Source: 38-11 sp964539975 (GTDB lineage: Bacteria; Bacillota; Clostridia; Tissierellales; Dethiosulfatibacteraceae). Taken from it: DNA of 56,716 nucleotides. The notes beneath the pieces were generated by a model. That model was not told where the DNA came from, searched no databases, and was given only the letters and a program-made list of their open reading frames with translations. Shown here in pieces: positions 1-9,554 of this stretch (positions are counted from its first letter, which is position 1; each line of letters begins with the position of its first letter). Made by a program: the position numbers and the translations under genes. The stretch covers positions 1 to 56,716 of the forward strand of contig CAZIKK010000016.1 in the NCBI GenBank assembly GCA_964539975.1. Reading direction: 5' to 3'.

Positions 1-45
1 TTAGAAAAAATGAAAGAGAAATACGAGAAAGCCAAAAAATCCTAA
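1..45 (+). CDS. C-terminal end of a truncated upstream gene
   Basis: Frame 1 is open from the window edge for 14 codons to a TAA at 43-45 and reads as a Lys/Glu-rich tail (LEKMKEKYEKAKKS). A strong hairpin 13 bases later fits the end of a transcription unit. Nothing can be said about function from this fragment. Confidence 0.5.
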   Translation, partial: LEKMKEKYEKAKKS

Positions 46-57
46 ATATTCAATACA

Positions 58-103
58 GAAAAACCAGCCACTACAAGCACCTACACTTGTTTGTGACTGG
101 TTT
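58..103 (+). terminator. Hairpin terminator after the truncated gene
   Basis: AAACCAG-C-CAC and an inner ACAAG pair with CTTGT and GTG-A-CTGGTTT, giving a long interrupted stem around a short loop. The U-tail is weak (TTTCTTTGC). It lies between the truncated plus-strand gene and the convergent MFS gene, so it may work on both strands. Confidence 0.6.
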
Positions 104-188
104 CTTTGCTTCCGCTTGAAGCTGTTCACTATGGTTTTTATTCAATCCCTAAGTGAACGCTTCTTTATGGGGGTTCTTTTTAGATTAA

Positions 189-1394
189 TCATGTTTTATT
201 GGATTTGATTTTGTCAACAAATAAAAAGACCATTATGGTTCCGATCACCGTTGTTAGAGTACTTACCAATAACAGTTGGGAGGGACCACTAATGTCTAAC
301 ACCATACCGCCAAACAAGCTGGCAAACACAGCGCTTAAAGTGATCATAGCGGTTAACAAGGATTGGCCCTTTACGGCTTCGCCCTTTTCCATAATCTCAT
401 CTACCAAATGCACCGAGGCCGACAAGAAAAAAGGAAATGAGACAAGTTGGAATAAAAAGGCAAAATAGACAAAGCCTACTGATGTGGCTAGATAGGTAAA
501 TAACACTTTCAAGATAAATCCTATGGAAGCCACCTTTAACATAAACTGGCAGCTAAACCAAAATCGGATCCGACTGAAGAAAAACAACCCAGGCAGTTCC
601 AACAAAGCCATAAATGAAAGCAGTCGTCCCATTTGGTCGCTTCTACCTCCCACAGCGGACAAGATTTGAATCAAATAGTTGTTGATGGCTACATTTTGAA
701 AATAAATCAATAAGACAGCAAATGAGAAGATCACAAACACCTTATTCCGACGCACAAAAGCCACCAAAGTAATGGGAGAGGCATCTACGTGAGGCTTGAA
801 AGAACCAGATTTTGAAGGTTGGGCAACAGTCATTCGATGGTACAATCGATCCAACCCAATCAAAGAGACAAGAAAAAGAGTGAGCAATACAACGCCCGTC
901 ACAGGAATGGAAGTGGTGCCAAAAGCCACAACCAAGGCTCCTAGAATAGAGCTGATGCCTGCGAAAGCCACAGAACCGCCACCTCTGGCGATTCCAAAAT
1001 TAAGTCTTTCAGAAGCATCGCTGTAATGGAAAGCCATGGCATTGATCATAGGCTGAACGGCGATATGCAAAGCTGCCAATAGCATGTAGATGGTAGATAG
1101 AGAGAAAGACTTTCCTGGGAAGTAAATCAAACTAAGGGTTCCCAACAAGAGGAACACCACCATAATTTGAGTCACAATAGACAAAGTGATTTTTTTTGAA
1201 CGGTCGATCAGATCAGCAAGGGCGGGTTGAAGGACAAACGATACAATATTGGCAATGGCCAACACCACACCAATTTCGGAATTTGTATAGCCTTTGCTAA
1301 GCAAAAACACCGATGAAAAACTCAAGATGACAGAAGAATACATCCAATAAGTGCCATGGACGGAGGTATATGATAAATTCAACGGACTTTTCAT
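189..1394 (-). CDS. MFS transporter, PPP/LacY-like family
   Basis: About 400 residues with roughly twelve hydrophobic segments, typical of a major facilitator permease in the inner membrane. The motif LIDRSKK after the second helix is a degenerate form of the MFS loop signature (D-R/K pattern), and a central basic loop near the middle separates two six-helix halves. It resembles the MFS_1-like / nucleoside-oligosaccharide proton symporter group, but the substrate cannot be read. The frame is open up to 1448. I prefer the internal Met at 1394 (MKSPLNLSY) because the extra 18 residues are polar and precede the first helix; neither start has a good ribosome site, so the start is uncertain. It stands alone on the minus strand, divergent from the next gene. 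Confidence 0.75.
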   Translation of the reverse strand: MKSPLNLSYTSVHGTYWMYSSVILSFSSVFLLSKGYTNSEIGVVLAIANIVSFVLQPALADLIDRSKKITLSIVTQIMVVFLLLGTLSLIYFPGKSFSLSTIYMLLAALHIAVQPMINAMAFHYSDASERLNFGIARGGGSVAFAGISSILGALVVAFGTTSIPVTGVVLLTLFLVSLIGLDRLYHRMTVAQPSKSGSFKPHVDASPITLVAFVRRNKVFVIFSFAVLLIYFQNVAINNYLIQILSAVGGRSDQMGRLLSFMALLELPGLFFFSRIRFWFSCQFMLKVASIGFILKVLFTYLATSVGFVYFAFLFQLVSFPFFLSASVHLVDEIMEKGEAVKGQSLLTAMITLSAVFASLFGGMVLDISGPSQLLLVSTLTTVIGTIMVFLFVDKIKSNKT

Positions 1395-1441
1395 GAGATT
1401 TATTCTATCATTGTCACCACCATTCTTCAATGAAAAAACAA

Positions 1442-1470
1442 AAAACAAAAGGGACGGTTCCTTTTGTTTT
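1442..1470. repeat. Dispersed palindromic element, copy 1
   Basis: AAAACAAAAGG and CCTTTTGTTTT flank the short core GACGGTT. The same palindrome recurs at 4496-4530. It lies in the divergent gap before the metallo-beta-lactamase-fold gene, where a normal terminator is not needed, so it looks like a dispersed short palindromic repeat. Confidence 0.65.
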
Positions 1471-1534
1471 TTGCTGGTGAAAGGATGTTAGAATTGGTAC
1501 AATGATAGCATCTATTGACAAGGAGGCGCGTAAA

Positions 1535-2401
1535 ATGAACTCGATAGCTACCATTACCACCCTAGTGGACAATTGTGTAGAGCACCCTGGCAAGACAAAA
1601 CCAGATCTTCTAGGAGAGCAAGGCCTATCCTTTCACATTCAATTGGAAGAACGATCCTATTTGTTTGACACAGGCACTGGCGTAACCATCAAGGAAAACA
1701 GCAAACAATTGGGAATCCAGTTGGAAGAGACTGATGCCGTTATTCTGAGTCATGGTCACGATGATCATTATGGCGGTTTGGAAAGCATTTTGAAGGCTGG
1801 AGGAAGGCCAGATTTGATTCTACACCCCCATATCTACAACACGAAATACAAAAGAGGAAAGGAACGACAAATCAAAGATTCCACTTTCCCAAAATCAGAC
1901 CTACAAAAATGGGGATGTACTTTGATTGAGCGATGCAACACGATGGTTTTAGACCACACATTGGGCATTGTTGGACCTATTCCAATGAAAAGAGAACCAG
2001 ACGATCACAAAATGAAAGATCGCTTGGTTATGAATGAAAAGGGAGAGTTGATACAGGATTTGATGACAGATGAACAAGTTTTAGTGGGAAAAACAGAGAA
2101 GGGCTTGCTATTGATTGTGGGATGCACGCACTGTGGCTTGTTAAATACCATAGAACAGGTGCAAACAGTAACAGGAGAGAATAGAATTTATGGCATTGTG
2201 GGTGGGATTCATCAATTTCATTTGTCGGATCCGGAGATTCGTGAGATGGCTCATGCCTTGAACCACCTTTCTGTCCATTATTTAATGTTGGGGCATTGCT
2301 CAGGCATCGATACGATTTTTAATCTGTCAAGGCATTTCAAAGGGGTGTTGGAACCCAATTACGTGGGTAAAAACATAAAGGTGTCTTTGCTACCTTGGTG
2401 A
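1535..2401 (+). CDS. Metallo-beta-lactamase-fold hydrolase (COG1237 type)
   Basis: The protein has 288 residues. The metal-binding signature SHGHDDHYGGL is present near residue 80, and later histidines (VGCTHCGL, GGIHQFH, LGHCSG) complete a two-metal site. The pattern matches the COG1237 group that includes the methanopterin-related phosphate synthase-like proteins; in bacteria the substrate is generally unknown. The start is fixed by AAGGAGG ending 10 bases before the ATG at 1535; the frame is open 33 bases further upstream but without a ribosome site. Cytoplasmic, no signal peptide. It appears to be a single gene, and its role is inferred only at the fold level. Confidence 0.8.
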   Translation: MNSIATITTLVDNCVEHPGKTKPDLLGEQGLSFHIQLEERSYLFDTGTGVTIKENSKQLGIQLEETDAVILSHGHDDHYGGLESILKAGGRPDLILHPHIYNTKYKRGKERQIKDSTFPKSDLQKWGCTLIERCNTMVLDHTLGIVGPIPMKREPDDHKMKDRLVMNEKGELIQDLMTDEQVLVGKTEKGLLLIVGCTHCGLLNTIEQVQTVTGENRIYGIVGGIHQFHLSDPEIREMAHALNHLSVHYLMLGHCSGIDTIFNLSRHFKGVLEPNYVGKNIKVSLLPW

Positions 2402-2428
2402 AAATGAGGAAACAAATAAGATAAAAAT

Positions 2429-2458
2429 TTGTATAAGAATTCAGTGATGGGGTATAAT
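2429..2458 (+). promoter_or_regulatory. Sigma-A-like promoter of the GGDEF/HD-GYP gene
   Basis: TTGTAT at 2429-2434 and TATAAT at 2453-2458 are separated by 18 bases, 40 bases ahead of the start codon. Confidence 0.55.
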
Positions 2459-2499
2459 GAAAGAGAAATCGTTTTGTTTAAGAATGACGGGGAGTTTTT

Positions 2500-4488
2500 A
2501 TGAATATTGACTTGACCTTTAACTTAATTTACAACTTGTCCATGTTGCTGGTGTTTTCTTTTGTTTTTTCCATTGTAAACAATAAAATTGGAAAAGTTAC
2601 AAAAGGCAGGGATTTTTTGGCAGGGTTATTGATCGCGGGCATCGGTTTAACAATTATGATAAATCCAGTCCCTTACACTGTAGGGATTATTTATGATGGT
2701 CGATCGATCCTTCTTAGCATGACGGGTTTGTTTTTTGGTGTTATTCCAACTATGATTGCTGTATTAGTCATGGGATTGTATCGTATATTTCTAGGTGGAG
2801 CTGGCATGGTGGCAGGACTGGCGACGATTCTAAGCAGTACAGCTATTGGGTTTATTTGGCGGAAATACAGACTAAAGAAATTTATACTTGATAAAGAAAA
2901 TTTTCTGATATTTGAACTGTATGTGTTTGGCATAGTGGTCCATAGCGTCATGTTATTCAATCAGTTTCTGCTATTGCCTAACGGAGCGACCGTTGCCCGA
3001 GACATCATGGGACCAGTGATTTTGTTATTTCCCATTGCCACCGTGATTTCTGGTCTGATCATACGGGATCAGATCGATAAAAATGACATGATAGCAAGAT
3101 TGGCGGAAAGCGAGGAGCGTTATCGGACCATCTTCGAAAATGTGAATGCTGCCATGATCGTTATTGATGCTTTGTCTGGGAAAATTGTGGCAGTGAATCC
3201 CTATGCTGCAGACTTTTATGGGTACGCGAGGGAGACGCTTATTGGCAAACCCATGTGGGAGATTAGCAACATTGGATCAGAAGCTATTATGGAGCGTATT
3301 GAGATTACTATAAAAGAAAGTAAAAGTGAATTTATAGCAGAGCATATTCGATCAGATGGAACATATCGAGATGTGGAGGTGCACGCCAGTCCCGTCAAAA
3401 TTGACAACCAATTGATGGCTTTTTTGGTGGTTCATGATATTACAGAAAGAATGCGTCGAGAGAAAGAAATTGAATACCTAAGCTTTCATGATCAACTAAC
3501 AGGTTTGTACAATCGGCGTTTCTTTGAGACAGAAATGAAGCGATTGGACACGGCCAGAAACTTGCCTATTGCCATCGTCATGGCCGATGTGAACGGGTTG
3601 AAAATGATGAACGATGCTTTTGGACATCAAGCAGGAGATGATTTGTTGATCCAGGCAAAAGATGTAATGAAATCCGCCATTAGACAAGATGACATCTTAT
3701 CGCGTGTAGGTGGAGATGAATTTGTATTGCTGTTGCCCAAAACAAAACTGTCGAATGCTCAAGATTTGATCAAACGAATGAAACACCAACTAGAGTTTTG
3801 TCAAATCAATGGGATGGCTGTTTCCGTTTCTTTTGGAGTAGCTGTAAAAGAACAAGAGGACACATCTATTTATGACACTTACCAAAAGGCAGAAGATAGC
3901 ATGTATAAGAACAAGTTTTTTGAAAGCAGACAGTTGAAAGGAAATATGATTGATACTATCATGAAAACCCTGTACGAAAAAAACCCACGGGAAAGAAATC
4001 ATGCCGAGAGGGTTTCTGAATTATGTCGAGGAATGGCCAGCTACTTAGAATTGACAGAAGATGAAATCAATGAAATAGGAGTGGCAGGACTGTTGCATGA
4101 TATAGGCAAGATTACACTGGATGAGGTAATTTTGAACAAACCAGGGTTTTTGACAGAAAGCGAATGGAAACAAATGAGAAAACATCCAGAAGCAGGATAC
4201 AAAATTTTGACTTCAGTGAATGGATTGACCACGATCGGCGATTACATTCTATTTCACCATGAAAGGTGGGATGGAACGGGGTATCCTAACGGTATTAGAG
4301 GAGAGGAGACTCCCTATATCTCGAGGATTATTGGGTTGGCAGATGCTTTTGACGCCATGGTTGAGGACAGACCGTATCGACCAACCATGACTTATGAAGA
4401 GGCCATTGAGGAGATACGAGGCAATGCCGGTACCCAGTTTGATCCAATTTTAGCGGACAAATTCATAGAATGGCTAAATACGTTTTAA
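2500..4488 (+). CDS. Membrane sensor with PAS, GGDEF and HD-GYP domains (c-di-GMP turnover)
   Basis: The protein has 662 residues. Residues 1-200 hold about six membrane spans of the 5TM-LYT sensor type. A PAS domain follows (about 205-315, opening ESEERYRTIFENV), then a GGDEF cyclase domain with an intact GGDEF motif at residues 404-408 (RVGGDEFVLLL). The C-terminal HD-GYP phosphodiesterase domain carries the HD pair near 533 (LLHDIGK) and HHERWDGTGYP near 586. The intact motifs predict both synthesis and breakdown of cyclic di-GMP; which activity dominates cannot be judged. It stands alone with its own promoter, followed by a palindromic repeat. The ligand of the membrane or PAS sensor is unknown. 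Confidence 0.92.
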   Translation: MNIDLTFNLIYNLSMLLVFSFVFSIVNNKIGKVTKGRDFLAGLLIAGIGLTIMINPVPYTVGIIYDGRSILLSMTGLFFGVIPTMIAVLVMGLYRIFLGGAGMVAGLATILSSTAIGFIWRKYRLKKFILDKENFLIFELYVFGIVVHSVMLFNQFLLLPNGATVARDIMGPVILLFPIATVISGLIIRDQIDKNDMIARLAESEERYRTIFENVNAAMIVIDALSGKIVAVNPYAADFYGYARETLIGKPMWEISNIGSEAIMERIEITIKESKSEFIAEHIRSDGTYRDVEVHASPVKIDNQLMAFLVVHDITERMRREKEIEYLSFHDQLTGLYNRRFFETEMKRLDTARNLPIAIVMADVNGLKMMNDAFGHQAGDDLLIQAKDVMKSAIRQDDILSRVGGDEFVLLLPKTKLSNAQDLIKRMKHQLEFCQINGMAVSVSFGVAVKEQEDTSIYDTYQKAEDSMYKNKFFESRQLKGNMIDTIMKTLYEKNPRERNHAERVSELCRGMASYLELTEDEINEIGVAGLLHDIGKITLDEVILNKPGFLTESEWKQMRKHPEAGYKILTSVNGLTTIGDYILFHHERWDGTGYPNGIRGEETPYISRIIGLADAFDAMVEDRPYRPTMTYEEAIEEIRGNAGTQFDPILADKFIEWLNTF

Positions 4489-4495
4489 AGCAAAA

Positions 4496-4530
4496 CAAAA
4501 AACAAAAGGGACTGTCCCTTTTGTTTTTTG
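4496..4530. repeat. Dispersed palindromic element, copy 2
   Basis: A perfect 15-bp inverted repeat, CAAAAAACAAAAGGG and its complement, around the loop ACTGT. It is nearly the same sequence as the element at 1442-1470. Here, just after the HD-GYP stop codon and with a T-rich 3' arm, it can also act as a terminator. Confidence 0.75.
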
Positions 4531-4640
4531 TTGGTCGGAATAATCCAGAGATTTTTTAAAAGCAACAGACTCAACGGCGATTTCATCATGGAAAACCCCG
4601 TTTCACCATGATATGATGAAAGAAAAAAACAGGAGGCGAT

Positions 4641-5312
4641 ATGACAACCATACTTCATAATGATTGGAAAGAACCGCTGGCAGGGGAGTTTAAAAAGCCT
4701 TACTATCAAGCATTGAGGCAATTCTTAATCCATGAATATGGGACGAAGGTGGTGTATCCTGATAAATACGATATTTTTAATGCTTTGCACCACACCCCTT
4801 TATCAAAGGTAAAAGTAGTGCTGTTGGGGCAAGACCCCTATCACGATGTAAATCAAGCCCATGGATTAAGTTTTTCGGTTAAACCGGGTCAACGAATCCC
4901 GCCGTCTCTTCAAAACATTTTTAAGGAATTGAAAGACGATCTAGGTGTTGAGATGCCTAGTCATGGTTATTTGAAAAAATGGGCGGAAGAAGGCGTTCTG
5001 TTGCTGAATGCCGTGTTGACGGTAGAAGCGCACCGGGCAAATTCCCATCAAGGAAAAGGATGGGAATCCTTCACAGATTCGGTGATCCAAGTGGTCAACC
5101 AACAAGATCGGCCCATTGTGTTCTTTCTTTGGGGACGACCTGCTCAAAAAAAGAAAGAGATGTTGACGAATCCTAGACACTTGGTCATATCCTCACCACA
5201 CCCAAGTCCATTATCTGCTTATAGAGGGTTCTTCGGGAGCAAACCCTTTAGTCAGGCCAATGCTTTCTTAAAGGAAAATGGGGTTGATCCAGTTGATTGG
5301 GAAATAAAATAA
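4641..5312 (+). CDS. ung: Uracil-DNA glycosylase, family 1
   Basis: The protein has 223 residues, the usual length for the family. It removes uracil from DNA in base-excision repair. The catalytic water-activating motif GQDPYHD is present (VVLLGQDPYHDVNQAHGLSFSV, about residues 55-75), and the DNA-intercalation loop HPSPLSAYRGFFG lies near the C-terminus with its catalytic His. The ribosome site AGGAGG sits six bases before the ATG. The following amidohydrolase gene begins 17 bases after the stop and probably shares the transcript. Confidence 0.97.
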   Translation: MTTILHNDWKEPLAGEFKKPYYQALRQFLIHEYGTKVVYPDKYDIFNALHHTPLSKVKVVLLGQDPYHDVNQAHGLSFSVKPGQRIPPSLQNIFKELKDDLGVEMPSHGYLKKWAEEGVLLLNAVLTVEAHRANSHQGKGWESFTDSVIQVVNQQDRPIVFFLWGRPAQKKKEMLTNPRHLVISSPHPSPLSAYRGFFGSKPFSQANAFLKENGVDPVDWEIK

Positions 5313-5329
5313 TGAGGAGGGAAACAGAC

Positions 5330-6523
5330 ATGGAATTATGGGAACAAGGCATGCGATTGAAAGAAGAATTGTCAGAAATAAGAAGAAAGATTCACATGAA
5401 ACCGGAAAAGGGGTTTGAAGAATTTGAGACCACACAACTGATCAAACAAGCATTAGAAAGCTACGGGGTGACCATTTTGGATTTAGATATGCCGACAGGT
5501 GTGGTGGGAATCCTTTGTGGTGAAAAGCCTGGTAAAGGAAAAACCATCGCCTTTAGAGCAGATATGGATGCCCTTCCCATTGTTGAGAGAACAGGCCTGC
5601 CTTATATTTCCCAGGAGGAAGGAAAGATGCATGCCTGTGGCCACGATGGACATACAGCCATGTTGTTGGGATTGGCCAAGTTGTTGTCTGAAAGAAGAAA
5701 GGCTTTTTCCGGAGCAGTCAAATTTCTGTTTCAACCAGCGGAGGAGATAGCTCAGGGGGCAAAGGCGATGATTGCTGCCGGGGCATTGGAAAATCCTAAA
5801 GTGGAGGAGATAATCGCCCTTCATGCTTGGCCAGACTATCCAACCGGAGTCATCGGCTTTTGGGAAGGTCATTACTACGCGGCGGCAGATGCTTTCCAAG
5901 TCAAGCTAATCGGTGACAGTGGTCACGGTGCCTATCCTCATAAATCCAAGGATTCCTTGTTGGCGGCAGCTCATGGAGTGGTTGCGCTCCAATCGATCAC
6001 CAGCCGACAGTTGAACGCTATAGACAACACGGTGTTGTCAGTATGTATGTTTCACAGTGGAACAGCAGCCAATGTCATGCCGGAAAACAGCGAATTTGGC
6101 GGAACGATTCGAACGCATAATCCAGAAATCCGAGAAAAAATGCCAGAGAAAATTGAAACCATCATTCAAGGAGTGGCAAATGCGTTTCAATGCGATTATG
6201 AATTCAAACATCATAAAGGGATCCCAGGAGTATTCAATCATCCTCAAATGGTGAGAGATTTCATCGATGGAGTGGAAAAACTATTGGGGAAAGAGGCCGT
6301 AAAAGAACTGCCTGGGCCTGTAATGGGCAGTGAGGATTTTGGTGAATACAGTGCCCTTGTAGAAAAATCAGCCATTTTTAGAATTGGCATTACAGATAAG
6401 GGCAAACCGGTTGCGCCTTTGCACAGCCAGAGATTTGATTTTAATGATGAGGCTATCCCTTATGGGGTGGTGGCCATGGCTCAATATGTGCTTAGGGAAG
6501 ATTCACAAGAATCAGGGCAATAA
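5330..6523 (+). CDS. M20-family amidohydrolase (N-acyl amino acid / hippurate hydrolase type)
   Basis: The protein has 397 residues. Metal ligands of the M20D family are visible: RADMDALPI, the Cys-His pair MHACGHDGH, PAEE (FQPAEEIAQGA), and the C-terminal GSEDFGEY. Its members release amino acids from N-acyl, hippuryl or IAA-type conjugates in the cytoplasm; the substrate here is not readable. The start at 5330 is chosen because GAGGAGGG lies directly upstream; an earlier in-frame ATG lies inside ung and lacks a ribosome site. Its last 32 bases overlap the convergent exporter gene on the other strand. Confidence 0.9.
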   Translation: MELWEQGMRLKEELSEIRRKIHMKPEKGFEEFETTQLIKQALESYGVTILDLDMPTGVVGILCGEKPGKGKTIAFRADMDALPIVERTGLPYISQEEGKMHACGHDGHTAMLLGLAKLLSERRKAFSGAVKFLFQPAEEIAQGAKAMIAAGALENPKVEEIIALHAWPDYPTGVIGFWEGHYYAAADAFQVKLIGDSGHGAYPHKSKDSLLAAAHGVVALQSITSRQLNAIDNTVLSVCMFHSGTAANVMPENSEFGGTIRTHNPEIREKMPEKIETIIQGVANAFQCDYEFKHHKGIPGVFNHPQMVRDFIDGVEKLLGKEAVKELPGPVMGSEDFGEYSALVEKSAIFRIGITDKGKPVAPLHSQRFDFNDEAIPYGVVAMAQYVLREDSQESGQ

Positions 6524-7415
6524 CTGTCAAGGCAATGGCTAGTTTGTTTTTGGCAGAGATGGCTTCGCCAAAAATCACGCGACCCCCGATAGTAATGAGC
6601 AAAATGCTGCCAGCGCTGTAAAGGGGAAAGGCTACAGAAGTTTTGACAGTGGCCAAGGACAAGATAAGAAAATAGGAAGAAAACAAATTGGGGATACCTA
6701 CGGCAAAGCCAGTCAGGATATCTCTTTTTGTCGCCTTAGAGCGTTGATGGATGGTATAGGAAAGACTAATCAAGAAAGCTACAAAAAATACGCATAAGAG
6801 AAACAGATCTTTGTAATCACCAACGCCATATTGCTGGTAAATCTTGTTTGAGAATTCGGCGATACCGCCAAAGAAAAAAAGAAGGATCAAAGCCGGGCGC
6901 AGCTTGAATTTTTTCTGGTTTCCAAAAGTCATATTGACCATTACGATGGAAAACAACGATAAAAAAATGCCAACCCATTGATGGAAAGCAGGCAACTCTC
7001 GCCATAATATAATGGAGAAAATCATGGGGATGAGGATACCTAGTTTTGCAAAAGTACCCGATAAGCTCACGCCATTTTCCCGAACACTTTTTTGATAAAA
7101 AAGAAAGGATAGAAAAAAGAAGACACCTGCGGTAGAGCCAATACTGACAGCCCATAAGCGACTATTTATAGAAGAGAGCTGATCTCCGGGAGAAGCCAGC
7201 ACCAAAAGCACCTCTTGAAAAAAAGAAAGGTGATTCGGCAAAGGGGTCAATGGGGCCAGCAACTGTTGATGCCATACCAAGACAAGCCCTGTCACAAAGG
7301 CGATGAAATAGTTTGCAGTGGTGATCACGTTGCGATTGGTGGCATGGGTTTCTGTGTATTTAAAGATCAAAGCAATGGTGGCGCTGCATAGGGTGGCAAG
7401 TGCAAGATAGAACAT
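6492..7415 (-). CDS. EamA/DMT-superfamily membrane transporter
   Basis: The protein has 307 residues and about ten hydrophobic segments in two halves, as in drug/metabolite exporters of the EamA type. The start is the ATG at 7415, preceded on the minus strand by CAGGAGACC; the frame is open 28 codons further but that stretch is polar and lacks a ribosome site. The 3' end overlaps the convergent amidohydrolase by 32 bases, so the two transcripts are complementary at their ends. Substrate unknown; metabolite export is the family-level inference. Confidence 0.8.
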   Translation of the reverse strand: MFYLALATLCSATIALIFKYTETHATNRNVITTANYFIAFVTGLVLVWHQQLLAPLTPLPNHLSFFQEVLLVLASPGDQLSSINSRLWAVSIGSTAGVFFFLSFLFYQKSVRENGVSLSGTFAKLGILIPMIFSIILWRELPAFHQWVGIFLSLFSIVMVNMTFGNQKKFKLRPALILLFFFGGIAEFSNKIYQQYGVGDYKDLFLLCVFFVAFLISLSYTIHQRSKATKRDILTGFAVGIPNLFSSYFLILSLATVKTSVAFPLYSAGSILLITIGGRVIFGEAISAKNKLAIALTVIALILVNLP

Positions 7416-7649
7416 GTAGGTCTCCTGATTTTCAACATGATCTAAATATAACATAGGAGACAAAAGCAAACAAGAGTGATGATTTATCACCATCAACATC
7501 TGTTAGGGTGCCTTTTTCTAGGACGATGTTTGATTTAAGTAGGTGCCCACATGATTTTTTTCAAACAACTGACGATAAAAAAACAAGGATAATGGAGAGT
7601 GTGCTATAATGATTAAATGAGATCCAACATTTCTCACAGGAGGTATGAA

Positions 7650-9488
7650 GTGAGAATAATCAATAAATTTCATGTAATGAATCGCATTTTCGAAATCATG
7701 AACAAGGAAGAAAAACGCCATTTCTGGTGGTTGTTTGCCATGTCTTTGTTATCGGCATTGGTTCAATCTTTTGGAGTGGCCGCTATGTTGCCATTTATGA
7801 CTTTGGTGATTCAACCCACACTCACTATGAATAACCAGGCAATGTTGTGGTTGTTCAATCTATTAGGTTCGCCGGACAGGGTGACTTTCCTGACTTATTT
7901 TGGCAGTTTGTTGCTTGTGATGATTGTTGCAGGAAACGGGACAGCTACCTACGCCCTATGGTTAAGTTCGCGGTTTGTGTGGCAAATGGAGCATAGAGTG
8001 GCTTCGGATATGCTTGAAAACTATTTGTATCGACCGTATGGCTTCTTTTTAAATCAAAACACATCCAATATGACCAAACAGATTTTAGCCGATGTTAGAG
8101 AAATGGTCTTGGGTGTTTTGATGCCAATGCTTCAGGTCATGACAAAACTGTTGATGGCAGGGGCTATTTTGGCAGCCTTGTTTGTGGTCAATCCTCAAGT
8201 CACGGTATGGGCGGTTTTGTTGATTGGGGGCAGTTATTTGTTAATCTTTCGAACCACAAGGAGCAAATTGACACAATATGGCCGGCAGCATATGGAATTA
8301 AATGGGAAAAGGTACCAAGCTGTGCAGGAAGCATTTGGGGGTATTAAGGGGGTGCTTCTCATGCAGCGACAACCTTACTTCATTCAAGGATTTAAACAGC
8401 ATTCCGAGAAAATGATTCCTTTAATGGCTTGGCGGGAAATCATTGGAAGAGTTCCTCGACATTTGATGGAGATTGTCTCTTTTGGAGGCATATTGGTGTT
8501 GACCCTTTTTCTTTTAAGAAGTGAAGGAGGCATTCATCAAGCCTTGCCTTTAATTAGTCTGTACGCATTTGCCGGCTACCGATTGATGCCGGCTTTGCAG
8601 GATGTATTTATTTCGTTTACAACCATCCATTTCAACGATGCGTTAGTGTTGAAAATCATGGAATTGTTAAAAGATGACAACCATGTCAAAATAGCTAAGG
8701 AAAATCAAAAAAAGGACGACAGGACCCGATTTCCTTTTGAGAAAGAGATTGCGTTTGAACAAGTTTCCTATCGGTATCCTCATAGTGAAAACGTGGCGAT
8801 CAAATCTATTTCTATGAAGATAGCCAAAAATACCACAGTAGCTTTTGTGGGACATAGTGGTGCTGGCAAAACAACGGCGGCAGATGTATTGTTGGGTTTA
8901 TTCATACCTTGCGAAGGGTCACTGCGAGTAGATGGCAAAACCATCGATGCTGGATGTGCTGTAGATTGGCAAAAGCGTTTGGGCTATGTGCCTCAAAACG
9001 TCTACTTAAGCGACCAAAGCATCAAGCGAAACATTGCCTTTGGTATTCCTGAAGAATTAATCAATGAGGATCAGCTTATTACAGCGTCAAAAATTGCCAA
9101 CATTCATGATTTTATTCAAAACGCTTTGCCAAACGGTTACGAAACAAGCGTCGGAGAACAAGGCATCCGTTTGAGCGGGGGACAAAGACAACGCATTGGC
9201 ATTGCCCGGGCGTTGTATCACGACCCAGATGTCTTGGTTTTAGATGAAGCGACCAATGCTTTGGACGGCATGACGGAAACGGCTGTCATGAAAGCAATGG
9301 AAAATCTATCCCAAATAAAGACCATTGTGGTGATTGCACACAGAATGACGACGGTTCGCCAATGCGACTGGATTTATTTGTTTGAAGAAGGGGAAATTGC
9401 AGACGAAGGAACCTATGAGTCCCTTTTATCAACCAACAAACGGTTTCAAGAACTGGCCAATGAAAGACAGGAGGATCCTCATAACTAA
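7650..9488 (+). CDS. ABC exporter, fused membrane and ATPase domains (MsbA-like)
   Basis: The protein has 612 residues: six membrane helices in the first 320, then a nucleotide-binding domain with Walker A GHSGAGKTT (about residue 401), signature LSGGQRQR, Walker B VLVLDEAT and the H-loop IAHRMTT. This is the half-transporter layout of lipid or polysaccharide-precursor flippases. The start is a GTG: AGGAGG at 7638-7643 lies six bases before it, while the ATG at 7617 has no ribosome site. A polyprenyl-phosphate sugar transferase follows 66 bases later, so it may flip a lipid-linked glycan; that role is inferred from context. Confidence 0.87.
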   Translation: MRIINKFHVMNRIFEIMNKEEKRHFWWLFAMSLLSALVQSFGVAAMLPFMTLVIQPTLTMNNQAMLWLFNLLGSPDRVTFLTYFGSLLLVMIVAGNGTATYALWLSSRFVWQMEHRVASDMLENYLYRPYGFFLNQNTSNMTKQILADVREMVLGVLMPMLQVMTKLLMAGAILAALFVVNPQVTVWAVLLIGGSYLLIFRTTRSKLTQYGRQHMELNGKRYQAVQEAFGGIKGVLLMQRQPYFIQGFKQHSEKMIPLMAWREIIGRVPRHLMEIVSFGGILVLTLFLLRSEGGIHQALPLISLYAFAGYRLMPALQDVFISFTTIHFNDALVLKIMELLKDDNHVKIAKENQKKDDRTRFPFEKEIAFEQVSYRYPHSENVAIKSISMKIAKNTTVAFVGHSGAGKTTAADVLLGLFIPCEGSLRVDGKTIDAGCAVDWQKRLGYVPQNVYLSDQSIKRNIAFGIPEELINEDQLITASKIANIHDFIQNALPNGYETSVGEQGIRLSGGQRQRIGIARALYHDPDVLVLDEATNALDGMTETAVMKAMENLSQIKTIVVIAHRMTTVRQCDWIYLFEEGEIADEGTYESLLSTNKRFQELANERQEDPHN

Positions 9489-9554
9489 TCAATTGGTGAA
9501 AGAAGAGGTACATGATATAACAAGCGAAGACGGAATACAAGGAGGGAAGGCTAC

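Noticed and set aside
199..468. Plus-strand frames inside the MFS gene and many other antisense frames across the window
   Set aside because: They mirror membrane or enzyme genes with clear motifs on the opposite strand, have no ribosome sites and no recognisable protein character.
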